Assembly (NCBI RefSeq): GCF_003600645.1
Contig: NZ_CP032482.1
Coordinates: 3,596,001-3,660,000, forward strand
Direction of reading: 5' to 3'
Length of the DNA: 64,000 bases
DNA from: Yersinia rochesterensis
GTDB lineage: Bacteria; Pseudomonadota; Gammaproteobacteria; Enterobacterales; Enterobacteriaceae
Shown here: one piece after another, positions 29,342 to 38,687 of the stretch
Numbering within the stretch: the first letter of the stretch is position 1
How the letters are laid out: every line of letters starts with the position of its first letter
Made by a program: the position numbers and the translations under genes
Notes under the pieces: model-generated
The model's input: the letters and a program-made list of their open reading frames with translations, nothing else
Told to the model about the DNA's origin: nothing
Database searches by the model: none

Positions 29342-31035
29342 CACAGCACCTTGACTTTGGTCACTTCGTTGCCCGTTGTATCAACAATATGTACTGCACA
29401 AGACATACACGGGTCGAATGAGTGAATGGTCCGCACCACTTCAAGTGGTTTGGCAGGATCAGCAACCGGTGTTCCCACCAGCGCTTGCTCGTAAGGCCCC
29501 GGTTCATCATTATAATTGCGCGGCCCGGCGTTCCATGTCGATGGCACCACCGCCTGATAGTTAGCGATTTTGCCATCCTTGATAACCACCCAGTGCGACA
29601 ACATGCCGCGCGGGGCTTCTTCAAAGCCGACACCACGGATCTCGCCGGTTAGCGGAATATCCGGCTTGATAAAGGTTTCGACGTCACCGGTGCCGATATT
29701 AGTGACCAACGCAGTCCATTGTTGGGCCAAGGTTTCATGCAGCACACAGCAATGCACCGCACGGCCAATAATACGCCCCAGAGTGGATGGTAACTGTTCG
29801 GGAGTAATGGCCTGCCCGCTCAGTTTTTGGTAAGCCGCGCCGATATCACTGAAATGCTGTTTAGTCGGAGCGTGTCCGGCGGCCAAGCCGCACATTAACC
29901 ACGCCAGCGGCCCCACTTCCACGGTTTTGCCATAGAAAGTCGGCGCTTTTACCCACGAATATTTGCCATCTTCCTGCCAGCCGGTGTAATTGGGGTTGGT
30001 TTTGCCCTCCCACGGGGCCAGCGGCTCGTCGTCCTGATACCAAGCATGCTTGCCGCTCTCGGCAATGCCTTTGATCAAGTAAGGATCGTTGTGATTAGCA
30101 ATCGGGCGGAAGCTGCCGTTTTCCAGATAGCCGCCCGGCAGCAGGAAGGTTTCCCCTTTGCGGTCAGTCGGCAACTCCGGCACGCTGAGGTAGTCATCCG
30201 CCCCTTTGCCCAGATTGAGCCAACCCGGATAGTGGGCGGCGATCACCGCGGTATCGACCTTATAAACCTGCTCAATAAAGCTGCCCAGCCGGTCAATAAA
30301 GGATTTCACCAACATTAGGCGCTCCAGATTGAGCACACTGGGCATATCCAGATTGATTGGGTTGGCAACCCCCCCCACAGCAAGGTTCTGAATATGCGGC
30401 GTTTTTCCGCCGAGCACCGCCACAATGCGGTTGGCATCGCGCTGGCATTCCAGTGCTTGCAGATAATGCGCCACCGCAATCAGATTGACCTCTGGCGGCA
30501 ATGCCATCGCCGGATGGCCCCAGTAGCCATTAGCAAAAATACCTAACTGCCCGCTGGCGACCAAATCTTTGATTTTCTGCTGCACACGGGTGAATTCTTC
30601 CGCGCTGTTCAACGGCCAACTGGACAAGCCACTCAGCATGGCTGCCGCCTTTTGTGGTGAGGCTTGCAGCGCCGAGGTCACATCCACCCAATCCAACGCA
30701 GATAGTTGATAAAAATGAACAATATGGTCATGAATACTGTGCGCGGCCAGAATCAAATTGCGGATATGCTGAGCATTAACCGGCACTTCCATCCCTAATG
30801 CATTTTCCACCGCCCGTACCGAAGCAATGGCGTGAATAGTGGTGCATACGCCGCAAATGCGCTGCACAATCATCCAGGCATCGCGCGGATCATTACCTTG
30901 TAAAATTTCTTCCATGCCACGCCACATGGTGCCGGAGGACCAGGCTTTAATGACCTTGCCGTCCTCAATTTCGCAGTCGATCCGCAGGTGCCCCTCAATG
31001 CGGGTGACGGGATCAATGGTGATGCGTTGGCTCAT
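29341..31035 (-). CDS. hybC: HybC, hydrogenase-2 large (NiFe) subunit
   Basis: 564 residues, periplasmic catalytic subunit that oxidises hydrogen to protons and electrons. The active-site ligands are present: C61 and C64 in RICGVC and C543 and C546 in DPCMSC. The protein ends SCAVHIVDTTGNEVTKVKVL; cleavage by HybD is expected after His549, removing 15 residues. It starts [17 protein letters not shown], like E. coli HybC, and has no own export signal, since it travels with HybO. It overlaps hybB by 23 bases. Confidence 0.96.
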   Translation of the reverse strand: MSQRITIDPVTRIEGHLRIDCEIEDGKVIKAWSSGTMWRGMEEILQGNDPRDAWMIVQRICGVCTTIHAIASVRAVENALGMEVPVNAQHIRNLILAAHSIHDHIVHFYQLSALDWVDVTSALQASPQKAAAMLSGLSSWPLNSAEEFTRVQQKIKDLVASGQLGIFANGYWGHPAMALPPEVNLIAVAHYLQALECQRDANRIVAVLGGKTPHIQNLAVGGVANPINLDMPSVLNLERLMLVKSFIDRLGSFIEQVYKVDTAVIAAHYPGWLNLGKGADDYLSVPELPTDRKGETFLLPGGYLENGSFRPIANHNDPYLIKGIAESGKHAWYQDDEPLAPWEGKTNPNYTGWQEDGKYSWVKAPTFYGKTVEVGPLAWLMCGLAAGHAPTKQHFSDIGAAYQKLSGQAITPEQLPSTLGRIIGRAVHCCVLHETLAQQWTALVTNIGTGDVETFIKPDIPLTGEIRGVGFEEAPRGMLSHWVVIKDGKIANYQAVVPSTWNAGPRNYNDEPGPYEQALVGTPVADPAKPLEVVRTIHSFDPCMSCAVHIVDTTGNEVTKVKVL

Positions 31036-32212
31036 GCTTTACCTCTGTCTGATTATTCTTATGTAACTGGCCGTGAGCAGGAAGCACCGGCAACAGCCGA
31101 ATCAATAAAATGTAGGCGCAGACCTCAATGGCGACGAAGCCGATGGAGATCAGGATTTCACTGGTGGTGGGGAAGTAGTTGTAGCCGCCGCCGGGGTTAA
31201 AGGCCAACAACGAGTAATTAAGCCGCCATAGCGCCCCGCCGCCGATCATGCACAGCGCGCCGATAAACAGTAATCGGCTGTCTTCTCTGGCCCGCCGAAT
31301 ACGGAAAATCAGTAGCGGCAAAGCCATCAGGACAATTTCAGCCCAGAAAGCAATGGCATAGCGGTCAAAGTGCCACAGATATTCTGTCTTATGGCGCACG
31401 ATAACTTCACCGAGACGCAGTAGAATAAACAGCAGCAAGAACACGTCGATAATGGTGGTTAATCGCGTGAACAATGGCGCTTCATTTGCCCCGCGCCCGC
31501 GCAGTCCGGCCTGTACCAAAGAGCCTTCGAAAATAACAATCGAGAAACCCAAAATGGCGGCGGTTAGCAGGGAGAACAGCGGCAACATTTCATAACTTTG
31601 CCACAGCGGATGAATCTTAGCCCCGGCGGCTATCATCAATGAACCCATGGAAGACTGGTGCATGGTCGGCAGCAACGCACCGAGCGCGATGACAAAAAAC
31701 ATCACTTTGTTCAGCCGCTTAAGTGAGATTTTCCAGCCCAGCCGCTCAAACAGCGCCGGGGCAAACTCTACCGCCATCACGCCGATGTAAATGGTCATAC
31801 AGACGGCGGTTTCGAATAGCACCGAGTTGACATTGAAATGGCCGGGAATAAAGAAGTAAGGCAAGTTCCAATAGCGGCCCACGTCGATGGTGATGGAAAG
31901 GCCACCGAGCGCGTAACCAAACAAACTGGCGAGCAGCGCCGGGCGCACCAGCGGGTGATATTCCCCCCGATTGAACACATAAACTGCCCACGCCAATGCC
32001 CAGCCACCACAGGCCAACCCGGTGCCGACCAGTAAGTCGAAAGCAATCCAGATGCCCCATGGGAAGCCGCCATTCAAATCACTGACTGACCCCAGCCCGA
32101 GTACCAAACGTTTGACAATCAACAGCGCGCACAGCACCACAAAAGGCGCTAACAGCATCACCGGCCAACTGACCAGCCGCCCACCCAATGGGCTGGATTT
32201 ATGCATCGTCAT
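31013..32212 (-). CDS. hybB: HybB, hydrogenase-2 integral membrane subunit
   Basis: 399 residues, NrfD/PsrC-like with about ten membrane helices. It passes electrons from the Fe-S subunit HybA to the quinone pool. Conserved stretches such as [54 protein letters not shown] and [13 protein letters not shown] match E. coli HybB almost word for word. The start at 32212 ([11 protein letters not shown]) is supported by AAGGA 8 bases upstream and overlaps the hybA stop by 14 bases. The track upstream to 32296 is not supported by similarity. Confidence 0.94.
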   Translation of the reverse strand: MTMHKSSPLGGRLVSWPVMLLAPFVVLCALLIVKRLVLGLGSVSDLNGGFPWGIWIAFDLLVGTGLACGGWALAWAVYVFNRGEYHPLVRPALLASLFGYALGGLSITIDVGRYWNLPYFFIPGHFNVNSVLFETAVCMTIYIGVMAVEFAPALFERLGWKISLKRLNKVMFFVIALGALLPTMHQSSMGSLMIAAGAKIHPLWQSYEMLPLFSLLTAAILGFSIVIFEGSLVQAGLRGRGANEAPLFTRLTTIIDVFLLLFILLRLGEVIVRHKTEYLWHFDRYAIAFWAEIVLMALPLLIFRIRRAREDSRLLFIGALCMIGGGALWRLNYSLLAFNPGGGYNYFPTTSEILISIGFVAIEVCAYILLIRLLPVLPAHGQLHKNNQTEVKHEPTHHH

Positions 32213-33227
32213 CTTGGCCGTCCTTTTTATCGTGCGGGTCAGTATCATGGTCTTTGCGCTCATCGCGGGTATTGCGATGCACCAAAGCAGTGACACCGGC
32301 CAACACCGCCAGTGGCAAGATCATGCCCTTGTACAGGGTGTGCTGGACATGCTCAGAGCGCGCGCCGGTCGCCAAGTCTGCCAACGGCGGCAAATCCAGT
32401 TTCTCGGCCGGAATCCCCGTCAGCACCAATACCTGGGTGCCGCCGCCCTCTTTCTCACCGTAAACATGGTGGTCATAATGAGCGACCGGATGTTCGTAGG
32501 TGTCATTGGCGCTGAGTGTTTGCCGTGGGAAAAGGGTGTTTTCGCCCGGTTTGAGAGTCAGCCGACGTTGTGCTTCTGACAGCAATTCTTCACGAGTGCC
32601 GAAGATCACCGCACCGGTCGGGCACACCTCGACACAGCCGGGTAAGCCGCCTTTATCCAGCCGCTCGACACCTTTCTGATTGCATAATTCACATTTATGA
32701 ATCTTGCCAAAGGGATTGTGATAATCGTATTTCGGCACATTGAACGGGCACCCGACCATGCAGTAGCGGCAGCCAGTGCAGACATCCGGGTTATAGTGAA
32801 CAATGCCGGTTTTGGCATCTTTGCGCAGCGCACTGACCGGACAAACAGAAACACAATTCGGATCAACACAATGCATGCATTGCTTTTTGATATAGGCGTA
32901 GCCGTCTTCCAATTGATCTTTATGAATTCCCGCGCCGCTAGTCCAGACCTGAATAATATTGTTGGTATAGGGGCTGAGTTTGTCATTATCCGCCCAAAGG
33001 GCGTCACCGCTGGCATAGCTTTTACCGTGATCAAATAATTCACTATGATTGACCTGCTGGCATTTGCTCACACAGGCCTGACAGCCAACACATAATGTCG
33101 AGTCATACAACATGCTCAGCGCACCGGGGATCGGCGGCCGATTTTGCACCTCGGCTTGGGTGCTGGGCGAAAGCCCCGCCAACAGCACACCGCCGGACGC
33201 TAATTTGAAAAAGTGACGTCGGTTCAC
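32199..33227 (-). CDS. hybA: HybA, Fe-S electron transfer subunit of hydrogenase-2
   Basis: 342 residues. A Tat signal ([12 protein letters not shown]) leads to the periplasm. Four Cys clusters for [4Fe-4S] centres are visible: [11 protein letters not shown] (from about residue 46), [24 protein letters not shown] and CELC...C before PTGAV. A single hydrophobic segment near residues 300-318 ([16 protein letters not shown]) anchors it to the membrane, followed by a charged cytoplasmic tail rich in Asp and Lys. It links the HybOC dimer to HybB. Confidence 0.95.
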   Translation of the reverse strand: MNRRHFFKLASGGVLLAGLSPSTQAEVQNRPPIPGALSMLYDSTLCVGCQACVSKCQQVNHSELFDHGKSYASGDALWADNDKLSPYTNNIIQVWTSGAGIHKDQLEDGYAYIKKQCMHCVDPNCVSVCPVSALRKDAKTGIVHYNPDVCTGCRYCMVGCPFNVPKYDYHNPFGKIHKCELCNQKGVERLDKGGLPGCVEVCPTGAVIFGTREELLSEAQRRLTLKPGENTLFPRQTLSANDTYEHPVAHYDHHVYGEKEGGGTQVLVLTGIPAEKLDLPPLADLATGARSEHVQHTLYKGMILPLAVLAGVTALVHRNTRDERKDHDTDPHDKKDGQDDDA

Positions 33228-33229
33228 GG

Positions 33230-34363
33230 CTATTCCTCCCGCGATGAGTGATCGTCATCTTTGCGGCGCTGTTTCTGTTGCCGCCCCAGTTCACGCACTG
33301 TCATCAGGCTAACACCGGCGACCAACCCCACCACGCCGCCCAGCAATGCCGTGGCGGTGGTCGAAATTTCGCCGCCCTCAGGGTTATTAATCAGCGGTTT
33401 CTCAGCACGCGGTGTTGGGTTCTCGACATTCGCCAATTGGGCAATACCTTTAGTAAACCCGATTCCCTCCTCATTACAGCCATAGCAAGGGTGCCCAATA
33501 CCAACCGGCCAGATGCCACCGCCAACATCGCAGAATTCCAGTGTCGGGCAGTTGCCGTAGGTTTCCGGCCCTTTGCAACCCAGGTGATAAAGGCAAAAAC
33601 CTTGACGATGCCCTTCGTCGCCAAATTGACGGGCAAAACGGCCAGCATCGAAGTGTGGACGGCGCTCGCAGTTTTCATGGATTAAACGGCCATAAGCAAA
33701 AGTCGGGCGATTTTTGCTATCCAGTGCGGGCGGCCGCCCGAAAGTAATGATATGGGCCACTGTCGCCAGGAAGTTATGAGGATTAGGCGGGCAGCCAGGA
33801 ATATTAATCACGGTTTTGCCCGGCAGCGCCGCTTGCAAACTCACCGCACCGGTCGGGTTGCCCCCCGTCGCGGGAACGCCCCCCCAAGCGGAGCACGAAC
33901 CAATGGCAATTATGGCCGCCGCATGTTCCGCGGCTTCGCGGATATGCTCGACAATAGGTTTACCCGCCACCATGCAGTAAATCCCACCGTCTTTCAGTGG
34001 AATCGACCCATCCACCACCAGCACATATTTCCCTTTGTACTGTTCGATGGCCCGATGTTTATTCTCCTCCGCTTGCTCACCAAATGCCGCAGAGAGCACT
34101 TCGTGATACTCCATTGAAATAACACTCAACAGCAGGTTTTCAATGGTCGGGTGAGTGGAACGTAACAGTGATTCGGTACAGCCAGTACATTCCTGAGCAC
34201 CAATCCAGATAACCGGCGGGCGCTGGGGGGAACTGACGGTGCTGGCAATTTCAGCGGCAGCCTTGCTGCTGAGCCCCATGGTGGCCGCCAATGCGGCACA
34301 AAGCTTCATAAAATCACGACGGTTAACGCCATGCTGGGAAAGCATGTTTTTTTCCCCTGTCAT
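33230..34363 (-). CDS. hybO: HybO, hydrogenase-2 small subunit
   Basis: 377 residues from ATG 34363 ([13 protein letters not shown]). The Tat signal [18 protein letters not shown] exports it with HybC bound. The three Fe-S clusters use the cysteines in [48 protein letters not shown] and [14 protein letters not shown], and the C-terminal helix ([20 protein letters not shown]) anchors it in the inner membrane. It is the first gene of the operon. An open frame to 34405 exists, but family similarity starts at 34363. A perfect FNR box lies about 108 bases upstream. Confidence 0.95.
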   Translation of the reverse strand: MTGEKNMLSQHGVNRRDFMKLCAALAATMGLSSKAAAEIASTVSSPQRPPVIWIGAQECTGCTESLLRSTHPTIENLLLSVISMEYHEVLSAAFGEQAEENKHRAIEQYKGKYVLVVDGSIPLKDGGIYCMVAGKPIVEHIREAAEHAAAIIAIGSCSAWGGVPATGGNPTGAVSLQAALPGKTVINIPGCPPNPHNFLATVAHIITFGRPPALDSKNRPTFAYGRLIHENCERRPHFDAGRFARQFGDEGHRQGFCLYHLGCKGPETYGNCPTLEFCDVGGGIWPVGIGHPCYGCNEEGIGFTKGIAQLANVENPTPRAEKPLINNPEGGEISTTATALLGGVVGLVAGVSLMTVRELGRQQKQRRKDDDHSSREE

Positions 34364-34464
34364 TATTATTCTATTGTTTACATACCCGATATTGATGACG
34401 GGCATACCCTTATAAAAAACATGGTTTTCTGTTAATAGTTTGTAACTCTGTAACTTTAATTAAG

Positions 34465-34478
34465 TTGATCTCTATCAA
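34465..34478. promoter_or_regulatory. FNR box upstream of hybO
   Basis: TTGATCTCTATCAA is a perfect match to the FNR consensus TTGAT-N4-ATCAA. It is centred 108 bases before the hybO start, a sensible place for activating hydrogenase-2 under anaerobic conditions. A clear -10 box could not be picked. Confidence 0.78.
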
Positions 34479-35029
34479 TGGAAATTGATTGAATTAATGC
34501 GAGGGAAATATCTGTGAACTAAAACCGTTTCAGCAAAACATTTCATTTGCCACGAAATAGAAAATCTGTCAGGAGGAGGTTTAGTGAATGCAGATGGAAT
34601 TGAATATCATTAACCCAACAATGAAACCAACCCCAGTAACTTTAATTAAATATCAGTTATTTTAGTTAGTTAACTGAAAATTAAAATTTCATATCATATA
34701 AAAACGAAACAAAAAAAAGACGTAAATATAAACCATAAAGCACAATTAATAATGAATAATACTGCGAAAAAAACTTATCATTATTAAGTCAGATAACAAT
34801 AAGATTTTTATCAATTTCATTAATTTTAAGGGTTTAAAGTTATTTTTTCCCCCTCTAAATCGGCAAACATTAATGTTACAAAATGGATCAGCCCAGCATA
34901 ATGTTTAAAAAACGACCAATGTGAATTAATTGCATCTTTTGTATATAAATCAAACTTTTGGTAAATAACTCGTGCTATGATTCATTTGTCGGTCAATATT
35001 CAACCGGTTATGCGCTAAAAGGGGTCTAT
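34479..35029. other. AT-rich divergent region between hybO and slyB
   Basis: About 550 bases, strongly AT-rich, with direct and inverted A/T motifs. It holds the small ORF at 34588-34665 and otherwise shows nothing that could be assigned. The ribosome site AAGGGG, 7 bases before ATG 35030, belongs to slyB. Confidence 0.4.
34588..34665 (+). CDS. possible 25-residue small protein or leader
   Basis: ATG at 34588 is preceded by AGGAGGAGG with an 8-base gap, an unusually strong ribosome site for an intergenic region. The frame encodes 25 residues starting MQMELNIINPTMKP and ends in TAG. No membrane helix or known family is visible. It may be chance in AT-rich DNA, a leader peptide, or a real small protein; the ribosome site is the only positive evidence. 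Confidence 0.3.
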   Translation: MQMELNIINPTMKPTPVTLIKYQLF

Positions 35030-35497
35030 ATGATAAAACCATTCATTGTTGTTGCTATCGCCGTCGCCACACTCAGTGGTTGCGCAAATAATAACACCCT
35101 TTCGGGCGATACGTTCAGCAGCTCTCAGGCTGGACAGGCTCAAACCGTCACTTACGGTACTCTGGTTTCTGTGCGCCCGGTGACTATTCAGGGCGGTGAT
35201 GGGAATAACGTCGCCGGTGCTGTCGGTGGGGCTGTTGTCGGTGGCTTCCTCGGTAATACGATAGGTGGCGGGACAGGTCGGCGTCTCGGTACTGCTGCGG
35301 GTGCTGTTGCCGGTGGTGTTGTCGGCCAACAAGTGCAGAGCATGATGAACCGCAGTAGCGGAGTTGAATTGGAAGTTCGCCGTGATAACGGAACCACCTT
35401 CCTGGTGGTTCAGGCTCAAGGTGTGACTCAGTTCCAACCGGGGCAACGAGTCACCATTGCAACCCATGGTAATACTGTCACTGTCACACCGCGCTAA
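35030..35497 (+). CDS. slyB: SlyB/Pcp outer-membrane lipoprotein
   Basis: 155 residues, the same length as E. coli SlyB. Lipobox LSGC with the acylated cysteine at 18. The glycine-zipper region (GAVGGAVVGGFLGNTIGGGTG, then GAVAGGVVGQQVQS) spans about residues 63-105 and inserts into the outer membrane. The N-terminal NNNTLSGDTFS and RPVTIQGGDGNNV match SlyB closely. SlyB stabilises the outer membrane during envelope stress and belongs to the PhoPQ regulon in Salmonella. Start chosen at 35030 (MIKPFIVV) because the signal peptide begins there; the frame is open to 34958. Confidence 0.93.
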   Translation: MIKPFIVVAIAVATLSGCANNNTLSGDTFSSSQAGQAQTVTYGTLVSVRPVTIQGGDGNNVAGAVGGAVVGGFLGNTIGGGTGRRLGTAAGAVAGGVVGQQVQSMMNRSSGVELEVRRDNGTTFLVVQAQGVTQFQPGQRVTIATHGNTVTVTPR

Positions 35498-35506
35498 TTT
35501 TTGCCG

Positions 35507-35525
35507 CCCAAACGCCGTGTTTGGG
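35507..35525 (+). terminator. terminator hairpin after slyB
   Basis: CCCAAAC, loop GCCGT, GTTTGGG, nine bases after the slyB stop, followed by a short T-containing tail. Confidence 0.6.
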
Positions 35526-35614
35526 TGCTGCTTTATTAACATTTAGCGCTGTAAGCAAATTTAAGTGCTGCTTGCAGCCGCCGCGAAGAGGCGAGGCCCA
35601 TGGAAGGGCTTGAT

Positions 35615-35652
35615 AGCAAACGCATGCAGCTTGTAGCATGACGGGCATAATG
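35615..35652. repeat. relic terminus of an ERIC-like element
   Basis: AACGCATGCAGCTTGTAGCA followed by TGACGGGCATAA resembles the outer part of Yersinia ERIC-like repeats, with substitutions. Only one end is visible; compare 45192-45232 (inverse orientation). Confidence 0.45.
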
Positions 35653-35660
35653 TAAAAAAA

Positions 35661-35701
35661 CACCGCCCAGCCCTAAAAGCTCGAGGGTAAGCTGGACGGT
35701 G
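35661..35701. terminator. bidirectional terminator after lafU
   Basis: CACCGCCCAGC and GCTGGACGGTG pair around a 19-base loop, with seven A on the left and seven A on the right just outside the dyad. On the minus strand it follows the lafU stop (35717) and ends in TTTTTTT. Confidence 0.8.
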
Positions 35702-35716
35702 AAAAAAAGAACATAA

Positions 35717-36625
35717 CTAGCCCGCTTTCTTTGCGGCAGGCTTCACTACATTCTCTCCGTGGTTCCCAAAGAATTGATATAAGGTGTCTGAAGCCGTTTT
35801 GGTTAATACCATAATTTCAATACGGCGGTTTTTTGCCGCAAGGGGTTCAGCCGGGTCCAGTAGCATCTGATCTGCCATTGCGTTAATTTGTAATACTCGC
35901 CCCTCAGTTAACCCACCTTTTACTAACGCCTTATGGGCCATCAACGCCCGCTCACCAGAAAGATTCCAGTTGTTGTACATCACTTGGTCACGATAGCGGG
36001 AAGCATCGGTATGCCCGGTAATAATGATTTTATTGTCCATTTCATTAAATGCCGGCGCCAACTCAGCCAGTAAACGGCCAAAGAATGGGGTCAGTACTGC
36101 ACTGCTGCGCTGGAACATATCGCGCTGTTTATCATCCTGAATCAAAATACGCAGCCCTTGTGGCACCACCTCCATTTGCAAGTTGGATTGCGCATCGTAG
36201 GCGGATGTAATTTGCATAATGATGCGGGATAACTCTTCCATTTCTTTACGTGATTTATCCACCACATCTTCCAGAGACTGTTCTGGATCCGGCACTTCAA
36301 CGGCCAGATTGCTTTTGATTTCTTTCGCTTGTTCCTTGCCATCAATGCTGTTAGAGAACTTGCCGCCGCCACTTTTGCTTTTAGAGGGAATAGAAATAAA
36401 GGATTGCTGCGAAAAGATGGTTTGCCCATTCAGTTGCGCGACAATTTCTTGCCGCTCTTCCTCCGATACCACTCCGACAATCCATAGCACCATAAACAGC
36501 GCCATCATCGCTAAGGTAAAGTCGGCAAAAGCCACTTTCCATGCGCCAGAATGCCCGCCACTGTGTTTTTTTCTGGGTGCGCGTCTAATTATGGTGGTTT
36601 GCCCGCCTTTGGCATGACTTCTCAT
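35717..36625 (-). CDS. lafU: LafU, MotB-like stator subunit of the lateral motor
   Basis: 302 residues. The N-terminal helix AFADFTLAMMALFMVLWIVG carries the aspartate that conducts protons in MotB proteins. The C-terminal OmpA-like peptidoglycan-binding domain (IIITGHTDASRYR, NWNLSGERALMAHKALV, NRRIEIMVL) anchors the stator to the cell wall. The proton-type aspartate context resembles MotB more than sodium-type PomB, but ion choice cannot be proven. Last gene of the lafB-U run; it follows lafT with one base between. A terminator follows. Confidence 0.9.
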   Translation of the reverse strand: MRSHAKGGQTTIIRRAPRKKHSGGHSGAWKVAFADFTLAMMALFMVLWIVGVVSEEERQEIVAQLNGQTIFSQQSFISIPSKSKSGGGKFSNSIDGKEQAKEIKSNLAVEVPDPEQSLEDVVDKSRKEMEELSRIIMQITSAYDAQSNLQMEVVPQGLRILIQDDKQRDMFQRSSAVLTPFFGRLLAELAPAFNEMDNKIIITGHTDASRYRDQVMYNNWNLSGERALMAHKALVKGGLTEGRVLQINAMADQMLLDPAEPLAAKNRRIEIMVLTKTASDTLYQFFGNHGENVVKPAAKKAG

Positions 36626-36626
36626 T

Positions 36627-37493
36627 TTACGCGCCTGCCATTATCAGCTGGTTAACCCAGGAATCCAAGGTGGCAAAGGTGGGTTTGCTGTCCAGTGGCA
36701 GCATCTTGCGACCTGCATCCACCGACAGTAACGAAGGTTTACCCGCCACATGACTGACCAGCACTATGCGCACACATTCAAAGAATGCCAGCTTCTTTTT
36801 CATCTCTTGCTCCATGGCATTAGCCATCGGGTCCATCAGGCAATAACAGATAAACACCCCGAGGAAGGTGCCAATCAAAGCCGCCGCCACTTTGATACCA
36901 ATCAGTGCAATCGAACCATCAATCGACTGCATGGTGATAATAATGCCTAATACCGCAGCACAAATACCAAAGCCGGGCATGGCTTCTGCGGTGCGGTGGA
37001 AGGATCGCGAGGGAACCAGCAGTTCATCTTCTACAGCGGATAACTCCTGCTGTAAGATTCCTTCCAGTTCGTATTGGTTAATTTTCCCCATCGCCATTAA
37101 GCGGAAATTATCGGAGATAAAAGTCACTAAATGATGATCATGTAAAATAAGCGGATAGCGCTGGAATAACGGGCTATTCGCCGGAACTTCAATATGTTCA
37201 TCAAGACGTTTCAATCCCCCTTCGTCGACCATTTCCAACAATTCATAGAGCAGCATTAATAATTGTTTCTGAAACTCAGCGGTATATTCACTTTTGCGTG
37301 TTACTGCAACAATTTGATACCACATTTCTTTTAATACATAACCTGGATTCGCCAATATCATGGCACCAATTCCGGAACCAAAAATAATAATGATTTCCCC
37401 AGGCTGCCAGAAGGAAGATAATATTCCGCCTGACATAATATAGCCGCCAATCACACAGATCATAATGACCAGCAGACCAAATAATTTCTGCAT
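36627..37493 (-). CDS. lafT: LafT, MotA-like stator subunit of the lateral motor
   Basis: 288 residues with four predicted membrane helices: two near the N-terminus (LFGLLVIMICVIGGYIMSGG, IIIFGSGIGAMIL) and two after residue 165 (GFGICAAVLGIIITMQSI, IKVAAALIGTFLGVFICYC). The cytoplasmic loop between them, with charged residues, contacts the FliG rotor. GAGGGT precedes the ATG. It forms the stator with LafU. Confidence 0.9.
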   Translation of the reverse strand: MQKLFGLLVIMICVIGGYIMSGGILSSFWQPGEIIIIFGSGIGAMILANPGYVLKEMWYQIVAVTRKSEYTAEFQKQLLMLLYELLEMVDEGGLKRLDEHIEVPANSPLFQRYPLILHDHHLVTFISDNFRLMAMGKINQYELEGILQQELSAVEDELLVPSRSFHRTAEAMPGFGICAAVLGIIITMQSIDGSIALIGIKVAAALIGTFLGVFICYCLMDPMANAMEQEMKKKLAFFECVRIVLVSHVAGKPSLLSVDAGRKMLPLDSKPTFATLDSWVNQLIMAGA

Positions 37494-37508
37494 AACACCC
37501 TCGATAAT

Positions 37509-38204
37509 TTAAAAAAATGATTTAATTTTTTGAACTAGTTTTTTATTTAGCTGACAAATTCGTGCTTCAGTGAGATCTAAGACCTGAGCAATCTCTTTCA
37601 TACTCATTTCTTGTTGATAATAAAGATGCAGAATCATTTGCTCTCGCTTCTCAAGTGACGCAATAGCATGGTTCAGATTATCTTCAATAATAATACTTTC
37701 TTCTAACTCTCTGCTCTGTAACGCATCAGTCGGCGTGTCTAATGACAGTATTTCGTCCAAACTCTCCATGCCGCTGGCACTTTCCAAAAGCAGGTATTCT
37801 TGATATTCCTCCGCTGTTAGTTGCAGCTCGGCCGCTATTTCCTCAAAGCTCGGTTCATGGCCCAATCGCTTGGCCAATTGTCGTATTGCCTCATTAGTCT
37901 TGTGCGTTTTTTGCCTTAACCGGCGCGGCCGCCAGTCATGTTCTCGCAATTGATCCAGCACCGCACCACGAATTCGATGGACAGCATAGGCAGCAAATTG
38001 CCCATCAGGGTGACCATAGCGGCGTAATGCCTCTAATAGCCCCATCAATGCAATTTGCTGCATATCCTCCTTGCCGATAACACTGTCTGCTTGAAATGAA
38101 AGTTGTCTGACAATACGTTTTACCAGCGGCAAATACGCTTCCAGATATTTCCCTTCCTCTGCAGGAGTCAGTGCTAAATTATCATTAGTATCTATTATTG
38201 CCAT
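37509..38204 (-). CDS. lafS: LafS, sigma-28 factor for late lateral flagellar genes
   Basis: 231 residues, similar to FliA in length and layout. Region 2 includes YLPLVKRIVRQL, the polymerase-binding DMQQIALMGLLEALRRY and FAAYAVHRIRGAVLDQLREHDWRPR, the classic FliA-family stretch. Region 3 is LAKRLGHEPSFEEIAAEL. Region 4 with its helix-turn-helix is EKREQMILHLYYQQEMSMKE followed by IAQVLDLTEARICQL. It should read promoters such as the shared motif found before lafA, lfgK and lfgM, and be held by LfgM until hook completion. It lies inside the lafB-U operon, not next to lfgM. Confidence 0.92.
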   Translation of the reverse strand: MAIIDTNDNLALTPAEEGKYLEAYLPLVKRIVRQLSFQADSVIGKEDMQQIALMGLLEALRRYGHPDGQFAAYAVHRIRGAVLDQLREHDWRPRRLRQKTHKTNEAIRQLAKRLGHEPSFEEIAAELQLTAEEYQEYLLLESASGMESLDEILSLDTPTDALQSRELEESIIIEDNLNHAIASLEKREQMILHLYYQQEMSMKEIAQVLDLTEARICQLNKKLVQKIKSFF

Positions 38205-38209
38205 ATTGA

Positions 38210-38677
38210 TTATTGGAAGACCATTCGGCTAATTACCACATCATCAAATGGCATTGGCTCATTTAATTTTTCAAAATCTTTTTTATATTCATTCATCAAC
38301 TGACGACGCAAATCAACAATGGACGTATTACGCACTGCTTGATAATCCATATTTGAAAGTAAATTAACCGTAGCCGATTGAATTACCGGCACCATCGCGA
38401 TAACTTTCTTAATATCATTATCATCACCGGTTGCCATACCTAATTCCAACTGTAGGTAGCGCTCGGCTTTAGTATCTTTCAGCGTGATAATCATGTTTTT
38501 AATTTCAACAAACTGAACTGATTTATTACCACGAACAAAAGATTTACTGATAGCGACGGGCTTATTTTTTAATTCATCCCAAATAGCATCATGATATTTT
38601 ACCGCTACGGCAATCAGTGCAATTAATAATAGGGAGCCCCACACTTTCATTGAAAATGTTTTTTTCTGGGTGTTCAT
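38210..38677 (-). CDS. lafF: LafF, FliL-like basal body protein
   Basis: 155 residues with one N-terminal membrane helix (VWGSLLLIALIAVAV) and a periplasmic domain ending in VVISRMVFQ, typical of FliL proteins, which associate with stators and the basal body and help under high load. Position between lafE and lafS matches the lateral clusters of Vibrio and Aeromonas. Five bases separate it from lafS. Confidence 0.8.
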   Translation of the reverse strand: MNTQKKTFSMKVWGSLLLIALIAVAVKYHDAIWDELKNKPVAISKSFVRGNKSVQFVEIKNMIITLKDTKAERYLQLELGMATGDDNDIKKVIAMVPVIQSATVNLLSNMDYQAVRNTSIVDLRRQLMNEYKKDFEKLNEPMPFDDVVISRMVFQ

Positions 38678-38687
38678 TTATAGTCCT

